Source: Rheinheimera nanhaiensis E407-8 (GTDB lineage: Bacteria > Pseudomonadota > Gammaproteobacteria > Enterobacterales > Alteromonadaceae). From it: a stretch of 64,000 nucleotides of DNA. Below are positions 1-8,211 of this stretch, in pieces (the stretch's first letter is position 1; the number at the start of each line of letters is the position of its first letter). The position numbers and the translations under genes are program-made. The stretch lies in the NCBI RefSeq assembly GCF_000296695.1, contig NZ_BAFK01000004.1, positions 1-64,000 on the forward strand. The letters are read 5' to 3'. A model generated the notes under the pieces. That model did not search any database. It saw nothing but the letters and a program-made list of their open reading frames with translations, and was not told the origin of the DNA.

Positions 1-183
1 ATTACACCCGAGGCCATAAGTAGCCACCCGCTGCCAATGCAACAGCATAGCGATGGCAGTTGGCAAGTGCGGCATAAAGTTGACCACAGCACTGATACGG
101 TATTACGCCTGCGCGGTTATACCGAAAACCGGCAGGGACAACGGTATTACTTTTATACTAACCCGCTGCGTTTTACCCGCTGA
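1..183 (+). CDS. C-terminal fragment of a protein entering from the left edge
   Basis: Frame 1 is open from base 1 to a TGA at 181-183 and gives 60 residues ending in GQRYYFYTNPLRFTR. The start lies outside the window. The composition (mixed charged and aromatic residues, no low complexity) looks like real coding sequence, and the stop sits 11 bases before the convergent sulfotransferase stop, as expected for a genuine gene end. The family is not recognisable from this tail. A closing strand of the type 'YYxNPxxF' occurs at the end of some PHP-type phosphoesterases, but that is only a resemblance. An overlapping open frame at 53-271 is less likely because it would run into the sulfotransferase. 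Confidence 0.6.
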   Translation: MTPEAISSHPLPMQQHSDGSWQVRHKVDHSTDTVLRLRGYTENRQGQRYYFYTNPLRFTR

Positions 184-193
184 CAGCCCGAAA

Positions 194-1159
194 TCAAAAA
201 TCATCCTGATAATAACGGCCGGCATTAAACTGCATAACAACAGCAAAAATCTGCTGTTGTACTTCTGCTGACAGTTGTTTTCGCCATTTATAGGCGGATG
301 TCAGTGGATCTTTAGTCGTACTGTAGTAAGCGCTGTCTTCGCCACCCTGCGTAGAACTGTGTAAATAGGCCAGACACTGCTCGTCCGCCGGCAGCTGACA
401 AAATGCCAGGCAGGTGTTAAACACCTCTAGCGGTCGTTTGCATAAGTCTTCGTACACCAACACCATATTGTGTTGTGTGGTGCTATTTTGTGCCAGCGCA
501 AAATCGTTAATCAGGCCCCAACGCACCGCCAGCCGCTGCTCTTTACTCATCGCCTTTATGTCATCCAGCGTAAAGCGCTGCTCACCGCTTTGCTGCAACA
601 GCTTGTCAAATAAGTCCCAGTCTTGCCAAATAGGAATACTGCCGTCGAATAAACCGCCATCCTGCCCTTTCAGGGTAGAGGCAATATGACCGCAGGGGTG
701 GCGCAAAATGTGAATACTGTAGGCATCGGTTAACTGGCGGATAGCCGCCATGCGGCCTAAAGACTCGATAGATTTCCATACCAGCACTGGTGCAGCCGCC
801 GCTTGCAAGCGTACGGGCTTAACCAGCCCCCTGCTCCCCAGCCGTCCGGCCAGCTTGGTGGCGTAGGACGATGCCAGAAACAGCGCCCAGCTGACGGGGT
901 TTAAATAGGCTTTACTAAAAAACGGCCGGGAGGCGATAACTTTTTCCGTTTTATTGTTTAACCAGCGCGGTAACTGCTCTGCCAGCTCAGACACCGCAGT
1001 GTCATCGCAGCCTAGTAACAATGGAATACGCATATTGGCATCGACGCTGTCAGGCTCATGCAGGTAGTAGGTCTGGCGCTGGGCATCAAATAATTTTCCC
1101 AGCCAGGTAGTACCGGAGCGCGGCATGCCAAATAACAAGATCAGTTTTTGTTGATTCAT
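194..1159 (-). CDS. sulfotransferase family protein
   Basis: This 321-residue protein begins with a short strand followed by FGMPRSGTTWLGKLF (about residues 10-24), the classic 5'-phosphosulfate-binding loop of PAPS-dependent sulfotransferases. The motif IHILRHPCGHIAST (about 150-163) fits the second, 3'-phosphate-binding region with its conserved Arg. There is no signal peptide, so a cytoplasmic enzyme is expected. It is the last gene of the minus-strand run that starts with the exosortase-associated acyl-CoA ligase at 6495, and it lies 51 bases after the MBOAT gene. Sulfation of an exported polysaccharide or lipid is the natural inference, but the acceptor is unknown. The start is supported by AAGGA upstream of the ATG at 1159. 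Confidence 0.82.
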   Translation of the reverse strand: MNQQKLILLFGMPRSGTTWLGKLFDAQRQTYYLHEPDSVDANMRIPLLLGCDDTAVSELAEQLPRWLNNKTEKVIASRPFFSKAYLNPVSWALFLASSYATKLAGRLGSRGLVKPVRLQAAAAPVLVWKSIESLGRMAAIRQLTDAYSIHILRHPCGHIASTLKGQDGGLFDGSIPIWQDWDLFDKLLQQSGEQRFTLDDIKAMSKEQRLAVRWGLINDFALAQNSTTQHNMVLVYEDLCKRPLEVFNTCLAFCQLPADEQCLAYLHSSTQGGEDSAYYSTTKDPLTSAYKWRKQLSAEVQQQIFAVVMQFNAGRYYQDDF

Positions 1160-1210
1160 TTAGTATCCTTAAACACCGGCCCTGCCTGCAACAGAGCGCC
1201 CAATAACCTG

Positions 1211-2602
1211 TTAAAATTGGAAGTAGATAAACGGCGCTTCAGCCGAAGCAAAAACAATTAAGCCGTACAGTAGCACCAATAGCGCAGGTGCTTTAACGAG
1301 CAATGGCCAGTTATACAGCCGCAATTGCCACTGCTCTAAATAGCGTGGCGCTATGCCATGCAACAACACGGCCAATAACAGTGCAGTCGCCCCCACCGCA
1401 GTCAGCTGAAACGGTACAGCGGTGTTTTGCCAGATAGCCAGCAGGTAACCGCCTGCCTGCTGTAAATCCTCTGCGCGAAACATAACCCGTAGTAAACATA
1501 CCAACATAAAGGTGCGGCCAACGGCCAGCGCCCAACGCCACCCTGTTTGCTGCACTAACCAGCCTTTTTCCCGCAACCAGCGCTCCAGCGCCACCAGCAA
1601 ACCGTGACACAGTCCATACAGCACAAAATTCCAGCCGGCACCGTGCCAGACTCCAATAGCGACAAAGGTAATGAGCAAATTAACATAGACATTACCCTTT
1701 TTACTGCCCCCCAGGCCGTAGTACAGGTAATCCCGGAAAAACGATGACATCGAAATATGCCAGCGCTGCCAGAAGTTGGAGATCGTATCGGCCAGATAAG
1801 GCCGGTTAAAATTGACCGGCAGCTGATACCCCAACAAGCGGGCACAGCCACGGGCAATGTCGGTATAGGCAGAAAAGTCCAGATATACCTGAAAACTGTA
1901 ACCAATAAGCCCGAGAATTAACAACCACGATGACTGCTGCTGATAATTGGCAAAGGCCGGGTCGACCAGATGCAGTGCCAACACATCAGCCAGCAGCACC
2001 TTTTTTATCAGGCCACGGATAATCAGCAACACACCATCGCGCTGTTCGACTGCCGTAGCACGCTGCATTTGGGTTAGCTGTGGTAAAAAATAACTGGCAC
2101 GGACTATGGGCCCTGCCACCAGTTGCGGGAAAAACGACACAAACAAGGCAAAGTCTGCCAGGGCGTTAACCGGCTCTAATTCGCGCCGGTAAATGTCGAT
2201 GGTGTACGACAGCGCCTGGAAGGTGTAAAACGAGATGCCAACCGGCAGTAAAATTTGCAGTATATTAATGTGCGATGCCATGCCCAACAAGGCTGCAATC
2301 GATGACAGATTATCGAGGAAAAAATTAAAGTATTTAAACAGGCCCAGTACGCCAAGACTGAACACTAAAGATAGGCTTAACCACAGTTTTGGCTGAGCGG
2401 AAAACCTGATCTGGCGGCCACAGTAAAAATTCACCACTGTCATCAGCAGCAACAAGCCACCAAAGCGCCAGTCCCAGCTCATATAGAACCAGTAACTGGC
2501 CAACAGCAGAATGGCCTTTTTCTGCCGGTTGCTGTCAATCACGCTAAGCAGCGCCAGTATAGCCAGCAAAAATACGTAGAAATGCAGTGAGGTAAAACTC
2601 AT
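1211..2602 (-). CDS. MBOAT family O-acyltransferase (AlgI/DltB-like)
   Basis: A 463-residue polytopic membrane protein with about ten hydrophobic segments. It carries the family motifs: FNRPYLADTISNFWQRWHIS near residues 268-287 and GVWHGAGWNF around the presumed catalytic His320. MBOAT proteins of this type move an acyl group, usually acetyl, across the inner membrane for transfer to an exported polysaccharide. The start overlaps the stop of the upstream SGNH hydrolase gene by four bases, indicating translational coupling. This pair mirrors the alginate arrangement of AlgI with an SGNH partner such as AlgJ or AlgX. The substrate here is probably the exopolysaccharide of the XrtA locus, which is inferred from position only. 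Confidence 0.9.
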   Translation of the reverse strand: MSFTSLHFYVFLLAILALLSVIDSNRQKKAILLLASYWFYMSWDWRFGGLLLLMTVVNFYCGRQIRFSAQPKLWLSLSLVFSLGVLGLFKYFNFFLDNLSSIAALLGMASHINILQILLPVGISFYTFQALSYTIDIYRRELEPVNALADFALFVSFFPQLVAGPIVRASYFLPQLTQMQRATAVEQRDGVLLIIRGLIKKVLLADVLALHLVDPAFANYQQQSSWLLILGLIGYSFQVYLDFSAYTDIARGCARLLGYQLPVNFNRPYLADTISNFWQRWHISMSSFFRDYLYYGLGGSKKGNVYVNLLITFVAIGVWHGAGWNFVLYGLCHGLLVALERWLREKGWLVQQTGWRWALAVGRTFMLVCLLRVMFRAEDLQQAGGYLLAIWQNTAVPFQLTAVGATALLLAVLLHGIAPRYLEQWQLRLYNWPLLVKAPALLVLLYGLIVFASAEAPFIYFQF

Positions 2603-3645
2603 TTTGCCATCTCCGGTAAACCACGCAGCGCTTCGGCCAGGGCATCCGCCATCGCTTGCTCACCTTTGGCAGTAAAATGTACGCTGTCGGTAAAATGCTG
2701 CCGGCCACCCGGCACCAAATGCGACAACGGCAGATAGTGCACGCCCTGTTGCTTAACGGCTACCTGGGCCAAAGTGTGATTGTACTGCCTAAACACCTCG
2801 GAAAATTGCTGTACATCCAGGCAAGGCGTGTAATACAAGGCTGAACTGGCCAGTGCCTGTTGCAAGGATAAAGGCTGCTCTGGCCGAAAGGAGGTTAAGT
2901 TTTCGGCCAGTAGAATATGTTGTACCCCACGCTGTTTTGCCAGCTGAATAATCGCCTGCAGTGTTGTCTGATACTGCGCCAATAAGCTGGCAAGATCAGG
3001 CATCGGTTGATATTTGTAGGGCACGTAGCGCAGATCTGTAGTGTTTTTCAGCAGTAAGTCGACACTTAGCAACCATTTTGGTGCGCTAAGCTGGGGCAGT
3101 GCATAACTTTTACCGCTCTGCTGTTTGCGGCATAAGCGGCCAATATCGTTACTCAGGCCAGAATAAACTATTAAGATATCTTCATGCAGGCCGCTTAGCT
3201 GCTGCCGATAAAGCTGATACTGGCTGTCCAGATCATTACCGGGGATGCCGGCATTGATCACCTCAAGCTGTCCGTTCAGACGCTGCTGCAATAATGCCGG
3301 AAAGGTTTCGGCATTGGTTCTGGCATAGGCGCCATAAGTGCTGGAGGCGCCCAGTACGATAAGCCGGCTGCTGCCTGGCATTTTTTGCCCCAGCTCTGGC
3401 GAGCGCAAACCAAGGCGATTGCTTTGCACGCTGATACTGCTGCCGTCAAAACGTTGGTTGGCGCTGAGTATTTTAAAACCATCACGCGCCTCAAACATAC
3501 TGACGCTGTTGTCGGTAGCCGCCACTGCGCTAAAAATACTGTTGCCAAATTTAACCTCGGCACGCCATTGCAAGGCGACTTCTGCCAGCACAAACAACAG
3601 CAATACAACAATTAAGGTATTACAAAGCTGACTGTCCATAGTCAA
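2599..3645 (-). CDS. SGNH/GDSL-type hydrolase or acetyltransferase, membrane anchored
   Basis: This 348-residue protein has one N-terminal hydrophobic segment (about residues 8-24) and no clear signal cleavage site, suggesting an anchored periplasmic domain. The SGNH block I appears as LGASSTYG with the nucleophile Ser near 101. A block V candidate DSVHF with Asp and His lies near 320-323, and a Gly-Asn-containing stretch (GIPGNDLDSQ) fits the oxyanion region. Such proteins either remove acyl groups or accept them from an MBOAT partner and pass them to sugar. The four-base overlap with the following MBOAT gene favours an O-acetylation role. A stand-alone esterase cannot be excluded. Confidence 0.8.
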   Translation of the reverse strand: MTMDSQLCNTLIVVLLLFVLAEVALQWRAEVKFGNSIFSAVAATDNSVSMFEARDGFKILSANQRFDGSSISVQSNRLGLRSPELGQKMPGSSRLIVLGASSTYGAYARTNAETFPALLQQRLNGQLEVINAGIPGNDLDSQYQLYRQQLSGLHEDILIVYSGLSNDIGRLCRKQQSGKSYALPQLSAPKWLLSVDLLLKNTTDLRYVPYKYQPMPDLASLLAQYQTTLQAIIQLAKQRGVQHILLAENLTSFRPEQPLSLQQALASSALYYTPCLDVQQFSEVFRQYNHTLAQVAVKQQGVHYLPLSHLVPGGRQHFTDSVHFTAKGEQAMADALAEALRGLPEMAK

Positions 3646-3667
3646 AACCCGCTTTGGAGTGATTAAG

Positions 3668-4906
3668 TTACACTAAAATTTCCACCACCGCCGGATGACC
3701 AAGAAAATCCTGCGGGCTGGCGGTGGGGCCATAAGCGCCAGACTGATATACCACTACCCAGTCGCCTACCCCGGCCTTGGGCAATTCAACCCGGTCGGCC
3801 AGGATATCCAGCGGCGTGCACAAAGGCCCGACGATAGTGACCTGCTCGGTTGTGTCGCTGCTTAACTTATTGCCGATAGCCACCGGATAGTTCTTGCGGA
3901 TCACCTGACCAAAATTGCCCGAGTTAGCCAAATGATGGTGCAAGCCGCCGTTACACACTAAATAGGTGGTGCCACGCGAGACTTTTTTATCCACCACTTT
4001 GCAGGCATACACACCGGCTTCAGCCACCAGAAAACGGCCCAGCTCAATCACCAGTTCAATATCGCTAAGTGCGTCATCATACTGCTGAAGCAAGTGCTTT
4101 AACGAAGCGGACACCTCAGTTAAATCCAGCCGCTTCTCGCCAGCAAAATACGGAATACCAAAACCACCGCCCAGGTTAATTAAATCAGGCTTATAAGGGC
4201 TGGCCGCTACCAGTTTGGCCGCCAGTGCAAAGGTAAGCTGATGGGCTTCTATCAGCGCCTCGGGTTTTAGGTTTTGCGATCCACAAAAAATATGAAAACC
4301 GCGCAAGTTAACCGGCATATCGGCTATTTTTGCCAGTAACAGCAGCACCTGCTCTTCATCAATACCAAAGGGCTTGGCGCCGCCGGCCATTTTCATGCCC
4401 GAGGCTTTTAATTCAAAGGCCGGGTTAACCCTAAGCGCGACCTGCGGCCTACGTTTAAGCTGTTGCCCCAGTTGGCACAAACGCTGTAATTCGCCCTCGG
4501 ATTCCACATTTAACGTCACGCCAGCGCAGATAGCCGCAGTTAGCTCTGCATCGGTTTTGCCCGGGCCGGCAAAGCTGATGTCGTGCGCTGCCATGCCGGC
4601 TTGCAGCGCCAGCAGCATTTCTTTTTGTGACGCGACATCAAAGCCATCTACTAACGGCTTTAAATGCTGCAGCACCGGCCAATAGGGGTTAGCTTTAATA
4701 GCGTAATGCAATTTTATCCTGGCCGGCACCGCCGCGCGAAAACGCGCTACCTGCTGGTTAATCACTGCCCTGTCGTAGGCGTAAAACACGTCTTTACCCA
4801 GTAGCGTGCTAAGCTCGCTTAACGTATAGCCGCCAATCAGCATTGCGTTGCTGTGTTGCTTAAACTGTGACATCTGCTCATGCGCTGGTGCGCTGCTCTG
4901 GCTCAT
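3668..4906 (-). CDS. PLP-dependent decarboxylase, exosortase A system-associated
   Basis: A 412-residue fold-type III PLP enzyme of the ornithine/diaminopimelate decarboxylase group. The Schiff-base lysine is K71 in HYAIKANPYWPVL, a glycine-rich phosphate-binding stretch (NLGGGFGIPY) follows near residue 245, and VGPLCTPLD near 360 supplies the active-site Cys-x-Pro-x-Asp motif. It resembles the subfamily found beside exosortase A genes. It overlaps the acyl-CoA ligase stop by four bases and lies directly before the SGNH gene, so it is in the middle of one operon. It may make an amine or modified amino acid that the ligase/ACP pair then carries. The substrate cannot be read from sequence. Confidence 0.87.
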   Translation of the reverse strand: MSQSSAPAHEQMSQFKQHSNAMLIGGYTLSELSTLLGKDVFYAYDRAVINQQVARFRAAVPARIKLHYAIKANPYWPVLQHLKPLVDGFDVASQKEMLLALQAGMAAHDISFAGPGKTDAELTAAICAGVTLNVESEGELQRLCQLGQQLKRRPQVALRVNPAFELKASGMKMAGGAKPFGIDEEQVLLLLAKIADMPVNLRGFHIFCGSQNLKPEALIEAHQLTFALAAKLVAASPYKPDLINLGGGFGIPYFAGEKRLDLTEVSASLKHLLQQYDDALSDIELVIELGRFLVAEAGVYACKVVDKKVSRGTTYLVCNGGLHHHLANSGNFGQVIRKNYPVAIGNKLSSDTTEQVTIVGPLCTPLDILADRVELPKAGVGDWVVVYQSGAYGPTASPQDFLGHPAVVEILV

Positions 4907-6495
4907 CCTACTGCCCCGTCAAAATAATTCTGGTATTGCTCAGCTAACAGTTTGCGGTCAATTTTGCCATTGGCGTTTTTCGGCAGCGCCGGTTTGGCAA
5001 TTAACGCCTTGGGCTGCATAAAATTCGGTAGGCTGCGCTTTAGCTGATTCAGCCAGCTAGCTGTGTCTGCTTGCTCACCCTCTTTACAGGCAAATAGCAC
5101 TAAAATGGCCTGCCCCAGTTCGGCATGCGGCACACCGATAGCCGCGACATCCTGCAGTAGCGGGCTTAGCTGATACACCGCTTCTTCTACCTCGGTCGGG
5201 CTAATACGATAGCCAGAGCTTTTAATCATCTCGTCACGCCGGCCAATAAAATATAAATAGCCATCTTCATCGTAGCGTACGGTATCACCCGACCATACCG
5301 CCAGTTGCGGCAACTGTATGCCCCTGGGCGCCACCGGATCGGGTTTAAAGCGCTCGGCGGTTTTCTCCGGCGCATTCCAGTAGCCCAGGCTGACCAAAGG
5401 CCCCCTGTGCACTAACTCACCGGGTTCATTGGGGCCGCACAGGCTGCCATCTTCGCGCACCACGACAATCTCGGCGTTGGGGATGGCTTTGCCCATCGAA
5501 CCTGGCCTGTTATCCAGCTCTGACGGTGGCAAATAAGTCGAGCGGAAGGCCTCAGTTAGGCCATACATTAAATAAGGTTGCGCCTGGCTGAAGATCTGCC
5601 GCAGCTGCGCCAGCAAAGGCAGAGGCATAGCGCCGCCAGAATTAGTCAGGTAGCGCACGGTATCACTGCTGCCAGGGGCCCAATTCGCCTTAGCCAACTG
5701 CGCCCAAAGCGGTGGCACTGCAGCGATACCGGTGACTTTATGCTGCTGCACAGTGCGCACCACGTCCTGCACCAGAAAAAAATCTAACAGCACCACCGCC
5801 GCGCCGCTAAGAAAGGCGGTTGTTAATTGGCTTAAGCCATAGTCAAAACTGAGCGGCAACAGCGCCAGCAACACATCATCACAGCTGTTGCTAAGATAAC
5901 TGGCTACGCTTTGTGCGCCTACCAGCATATTGCGGTGCGACAACACTACGCCTTTGGGTTTGCCGGTGCTGCCCGAGGTGTACAGTATGGCGGCCATATC
6001 GGCATCGGTACTGTGGGCATAAGGTTTAACTGGCGCATCGTGCGTTAACAGCAAGGGTTTTACCTGAATATGCGCCATGCTCATCACCACGCCAGGCTCT
6101 GCATCGGTCAGTATAACGGTGTGTAAATCGCTGCACAGGTGTAACTCGGCTTCCAGCGCGGCCAGGCGTTCTTTGCTGGTTACCAGCAGCCGCACATTAC
6201 AGTCTTGCAGAATATGCGCGACCTGCGCCGCCTTTAACCCCGGATTAACCGGTACCGCCACAGCACCGGCTAAAGAGGCGCCAAACAGGGTGTAAACGGT
6301 TTCGAATTGTTTTGGCAGATAAACGGCTACCCGGTCAAAGCGCTGTATATCACACTGTTGCAGCAGTGCAGCGGTGGCATTTATGGCTTGCGCTAATTCA
6401 GCATAAGTTAACGCCTGCTGTTTAAAGTACAGTGCTGTACGGCTTGGATAACGCGCAGCCGATTGGGTGATGAGATGGTGGATATTTTTGGTCAT
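4903..6495 (-). CDS. acyl-CoA ligase (AMP-forming), exosortase A system-associated
   Basis: A 530-residue adenylate-forming enzyme of the ANL superfamily. The P-loop ILYTSGSTGKPKG is at about 170-182, YGLTEAFRSTYLP holds the A5 motif, SGDTVRYDEDGYLYFIGRRDEMIKSSGYRIS spans the A7-A8 hinge (quoted here only for its Asp and Arg), and NANGKIDRKLL near the C terminus gives the catalytic Lys. The start is set at 6495 rather than the longer open frame to 6600 because AAGGA precedes this ATG and homologous ligases begin here. It is the first gene of the minus operon and is divergent from an acyl carrier protein, so loading an acyl or amino-acyl group onto that carrier is a reasonable role. Confidence 0.87.
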   Translation of the reverse strand: MTKNIHHLITQSAARYPSRTALYFKQQALTYAELAQAINATAALLQQCDIQRFDRVAVYLPKQFETVYTLFGASLAGAVAVPVNPGLKAAQVAHILQDCNVRLLVTSKERLAALEAELHLCSDLHTVILTDAEPGVVMSMAHIQVKPLLLTHDAPVKPYAHSTDADMAAILYTSGSTGKPKGVVLSHRNMLVGAQSVASYLSNSCDDVLLALLPLSFDYGLSQLTTAFLSGAAVVLLDFFLVQDVVRTVQQHKVTGIAAVPPLWAQLAKANWAPGSSDTVRYLTNSGGAMPLPLLAQLRQIFSQAQPYLMYGLTEAFRSTYLPPSELDNRPGSMGKAIPNAEIVVVREDGSLCGPNEPGELVHRGPLVSLGYWNAPEKTAERFKPDPVAPRGIQLPQLAVWSGDTVRYDEDGYLYFIGRRDEMIKSSGYRISPTEVEEAVYQLSPLLQDVAAIGVPHAELGQAILVLFACKEGEQADTASWLNQLKRSLPNFMQPKALIAKPALPKNANGKIDRKLLAEQYQNYFDGAVG

Positions 6496-6651
6496 GGCGT
6501 CCTTCAGACCTTTCACTTTTAATCCCTTTGTGTGCAATAATAAAACAGTTTTGCAAAAAAACCGACTGGAATTTTGCGTTCTGTTGCACAAGTTACACAA
6601 GGTTTAGCTTACAGGGACGCCACACTGGACTATTGTTTTAAGGAAAGCCTA

Positions 6652-6894
6652 ATGTCACAGCACCATCTCCTCGCCGATATTCTGCGTAACGTATTACAAA
6701 TAGATAAAGATTTTACCGACAGCACGCCACTATTGGGCGCAATTGCTGAGTTTGACTCGATGGCGGTGATTGCGGTGATTACCCAATTGGAAGACCAACT
6801 GGGTATTGAAATTAATGACGACGAAATTTCTGCCGAAGTGTTTGAAAGCTTTGGCCAGTTACGTCAATTTGTTGAACAAAAACAGGCGGCCTAA
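6652..6894 (+). CDS. acyl carrier protein, exosortase-associated type
   Basis: An 80-residue acidic, helical protein of the phosphopantetheine carrier family. The attachment site is Ser36 in EFDSMAVIAVI, followed by DQLGIEINDDEIS, which is typical for helix II and III of ACP-like proteins. The ATG at 6652 is chosen because AAGGA lies eight bases upstream; the open frame continues to 6574 but with no ribosome site. It is divergent from the acyl-CoA ligase and begins a plus-strand operon with wecC and prsT. It is probably a dedicated carrier for the ligase and perhaps for the N-acyltransferase at 13795-14658, not the carrier of general fatty acid synthesis. Confidence 0.85.
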   Translation: MSQHHLLADILRNVLQIDKDFTDSTPLLGAIAEFDSMAVIAVITQLEDQLGIEINDDEISAEVFESFGQLRQFVEQKQAA

Positions 6895-6936
6895 CAGCGT
6901 TGTTTAGCCCCGTTTTCAGTGTTTTAAGGACGCGCT

Positions 6937-8181
6937 ATGCATAGTTTTTCCCGTGTTTCTGTAATTGGCCTTGGTTATATCGGTTTACCTACTGCCGCTG
7001 TTATTGCATCGCGCGGGGTAGAAGTACTGGGCGTTGATGTGTCAGAGCATGCTGTTAACACCATTAATCAGGGCAAGATCCACATCGTTGAGCCGGATCT
7101 GGACATGCTGGTACAGGCCGCAGTAACTACCGGTAAATTAAAAGCCTCACTGACGCCTGAAAGTGCAGAGGCTTTTCTTATCGCCGTACCTACGCCTTTT
7201 ACTGACAACAAAAGCCCGGACTTAAGCTATATCCGCGCGGCACTGGAAAACATTGCGCCAGTCATCGCAAAGGGTAACCTGATTGTGCTGGAATCCACCT
7301 CTCCGGTGGGCACCACCGACAAAATTTCCGCCTGGCTTGGCGAGCTGCGGCCCGACTTAGTGATGCCACATCAGGACCCGGACAAAGCCGATGTGTATAT
7401 TGCCCATTGCCCGGAGCGCGTGCTGCCAGGCCGCGTGTTACAGGAACTGGTAAGTAATGATCGTATTATTGGCGGCATTACTGAGCGCTGCGCGCAAAAA
7501 GCGGTGTCGCTGTATAACCTGTTTGTCCGCGGCGAATGCTTGCTGACTAATGCCCGCACTGCCGAGATGGCTAAACTGACGGAAAACTCGTTTCGCGACG
7601 TCAACATTGCTTTTGCCAATGAACTGTCAATGATTTGCGACCATTTAAAAATCAATGTCTGGGAGCTTATTAAACTGGCTAACCGCCACCCAAGGGTAAA
7701 TATTTTGTCACCTGGCCCTGGTGTAGGCGGCCACTGTATCGCGGTAGATCCCTGGTTTATTGTCGACTCAGCGCCAGAACAAGCACAGATTATCCGCAAA
7801 GCTCGCGAAATCAACGACAGTAAGCCACACTATGTGATCAACAAAATTAAACAAGCCGCTGATCAGTTTAAAAAGCCGGTTATTGCTTGCCTGGGTCTGG
7901 CCTTTAAAGCCGACATTGATGATCTGCGTGAGAGCCCGGCGCTGGATATTGCAATGTCATTACTGCATGACAATGTTGGCGATATTTTATTGGTGGAGCC
8001 CAATATTAAGCAGCTACCGAAAAAATATGCCGAACATAACGCCAAGCTGACTACCCTGCCCCAGGCACTGGAGCGGGCAAATGTGCTGGTGGTGCTGGTC
8101 GATCATAAACAGTTTAAAACACTACACCCTGTTGATGTCGCAACCAAAGTGGTTATCGACACCAGAGGGATTTTTGGTTAA
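6937..8181 (+). CDS. wecC: UDP-N-acetyl-D-mannosamine dehydrogenase
   Basis: A 414-residue UDP-sugar 6-dehydrogenase. The N-terminal Rossmann motif GLGYIGLPTAAV binds NAD, and the catalytic cysteine is C267 in GVGGHCIAVDPWF. The C-terminal UDP-binding domain contains CLGLAFKADIDDLRESPA. The wording of these motifs is closest to WecC, which oxidises UDP-ManNAc to UDP-ManNAcA, and less like UDP-glucose dehydrogenase. No epimerase gene (wecB) is seen next to it. In this exosortase locus it most likely supplies a uronic acid for the exopolysaccharide. It follows the ACP by 42 bases and precedes prsT by 30, in one operon. Confidence 0.88.
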   Translation: MHSFSRVSVIGLGYIGLPTAAVIASRGVEVLGVDVSEHAVNTINQGKIHIVEPDLDMLVQAAVTTGKLKASLTPESAEAFLIAVPTPFTDNKSPDLSYIRAALENIAPVIAKGNLIVLESTSPVGTTDKISAWLGELRPDLVMPHQDPDKADVYIAHCPERVLPGRVLQELVSNDRIIGGITERCAQKAVSLYNLFVRGECLLTNARTAEMAKLTENSFRDVNIAFANELSMICDHLKINVWELIKLANRHPRVNILSPGPGVGGHCIAVDPWFIVDSAPEQAQIIRKAREINDSKPHYVINKIKQAADQFKKPVIACLGLAFKADIDDLRESPALDIAMSLLHDNVGDILLVEPNIKQLPKKYAEHNAKLTTLPQALERANVLVVLVDHKQFKTLHPVDVATKVVIDTRGIFG

Positions 8182-8211
8182 CTAAGGTTTACTTGCTACA
8201 GGGAGTGTACG

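Noticed and set aside
53-271. 72-codon plus-strand open frame
   Set aside because: It overlaps the end of the sulfotransferase and the better-supported frame 1 fragment; no ribosome site is visible.
6496-6651. Search for a sigma-54 promoter in the ligase/ACP divergent region
   Set aside because: Neither strand has GG-N10-GC at a usable position; the only hit ends next to the ligase start codon.
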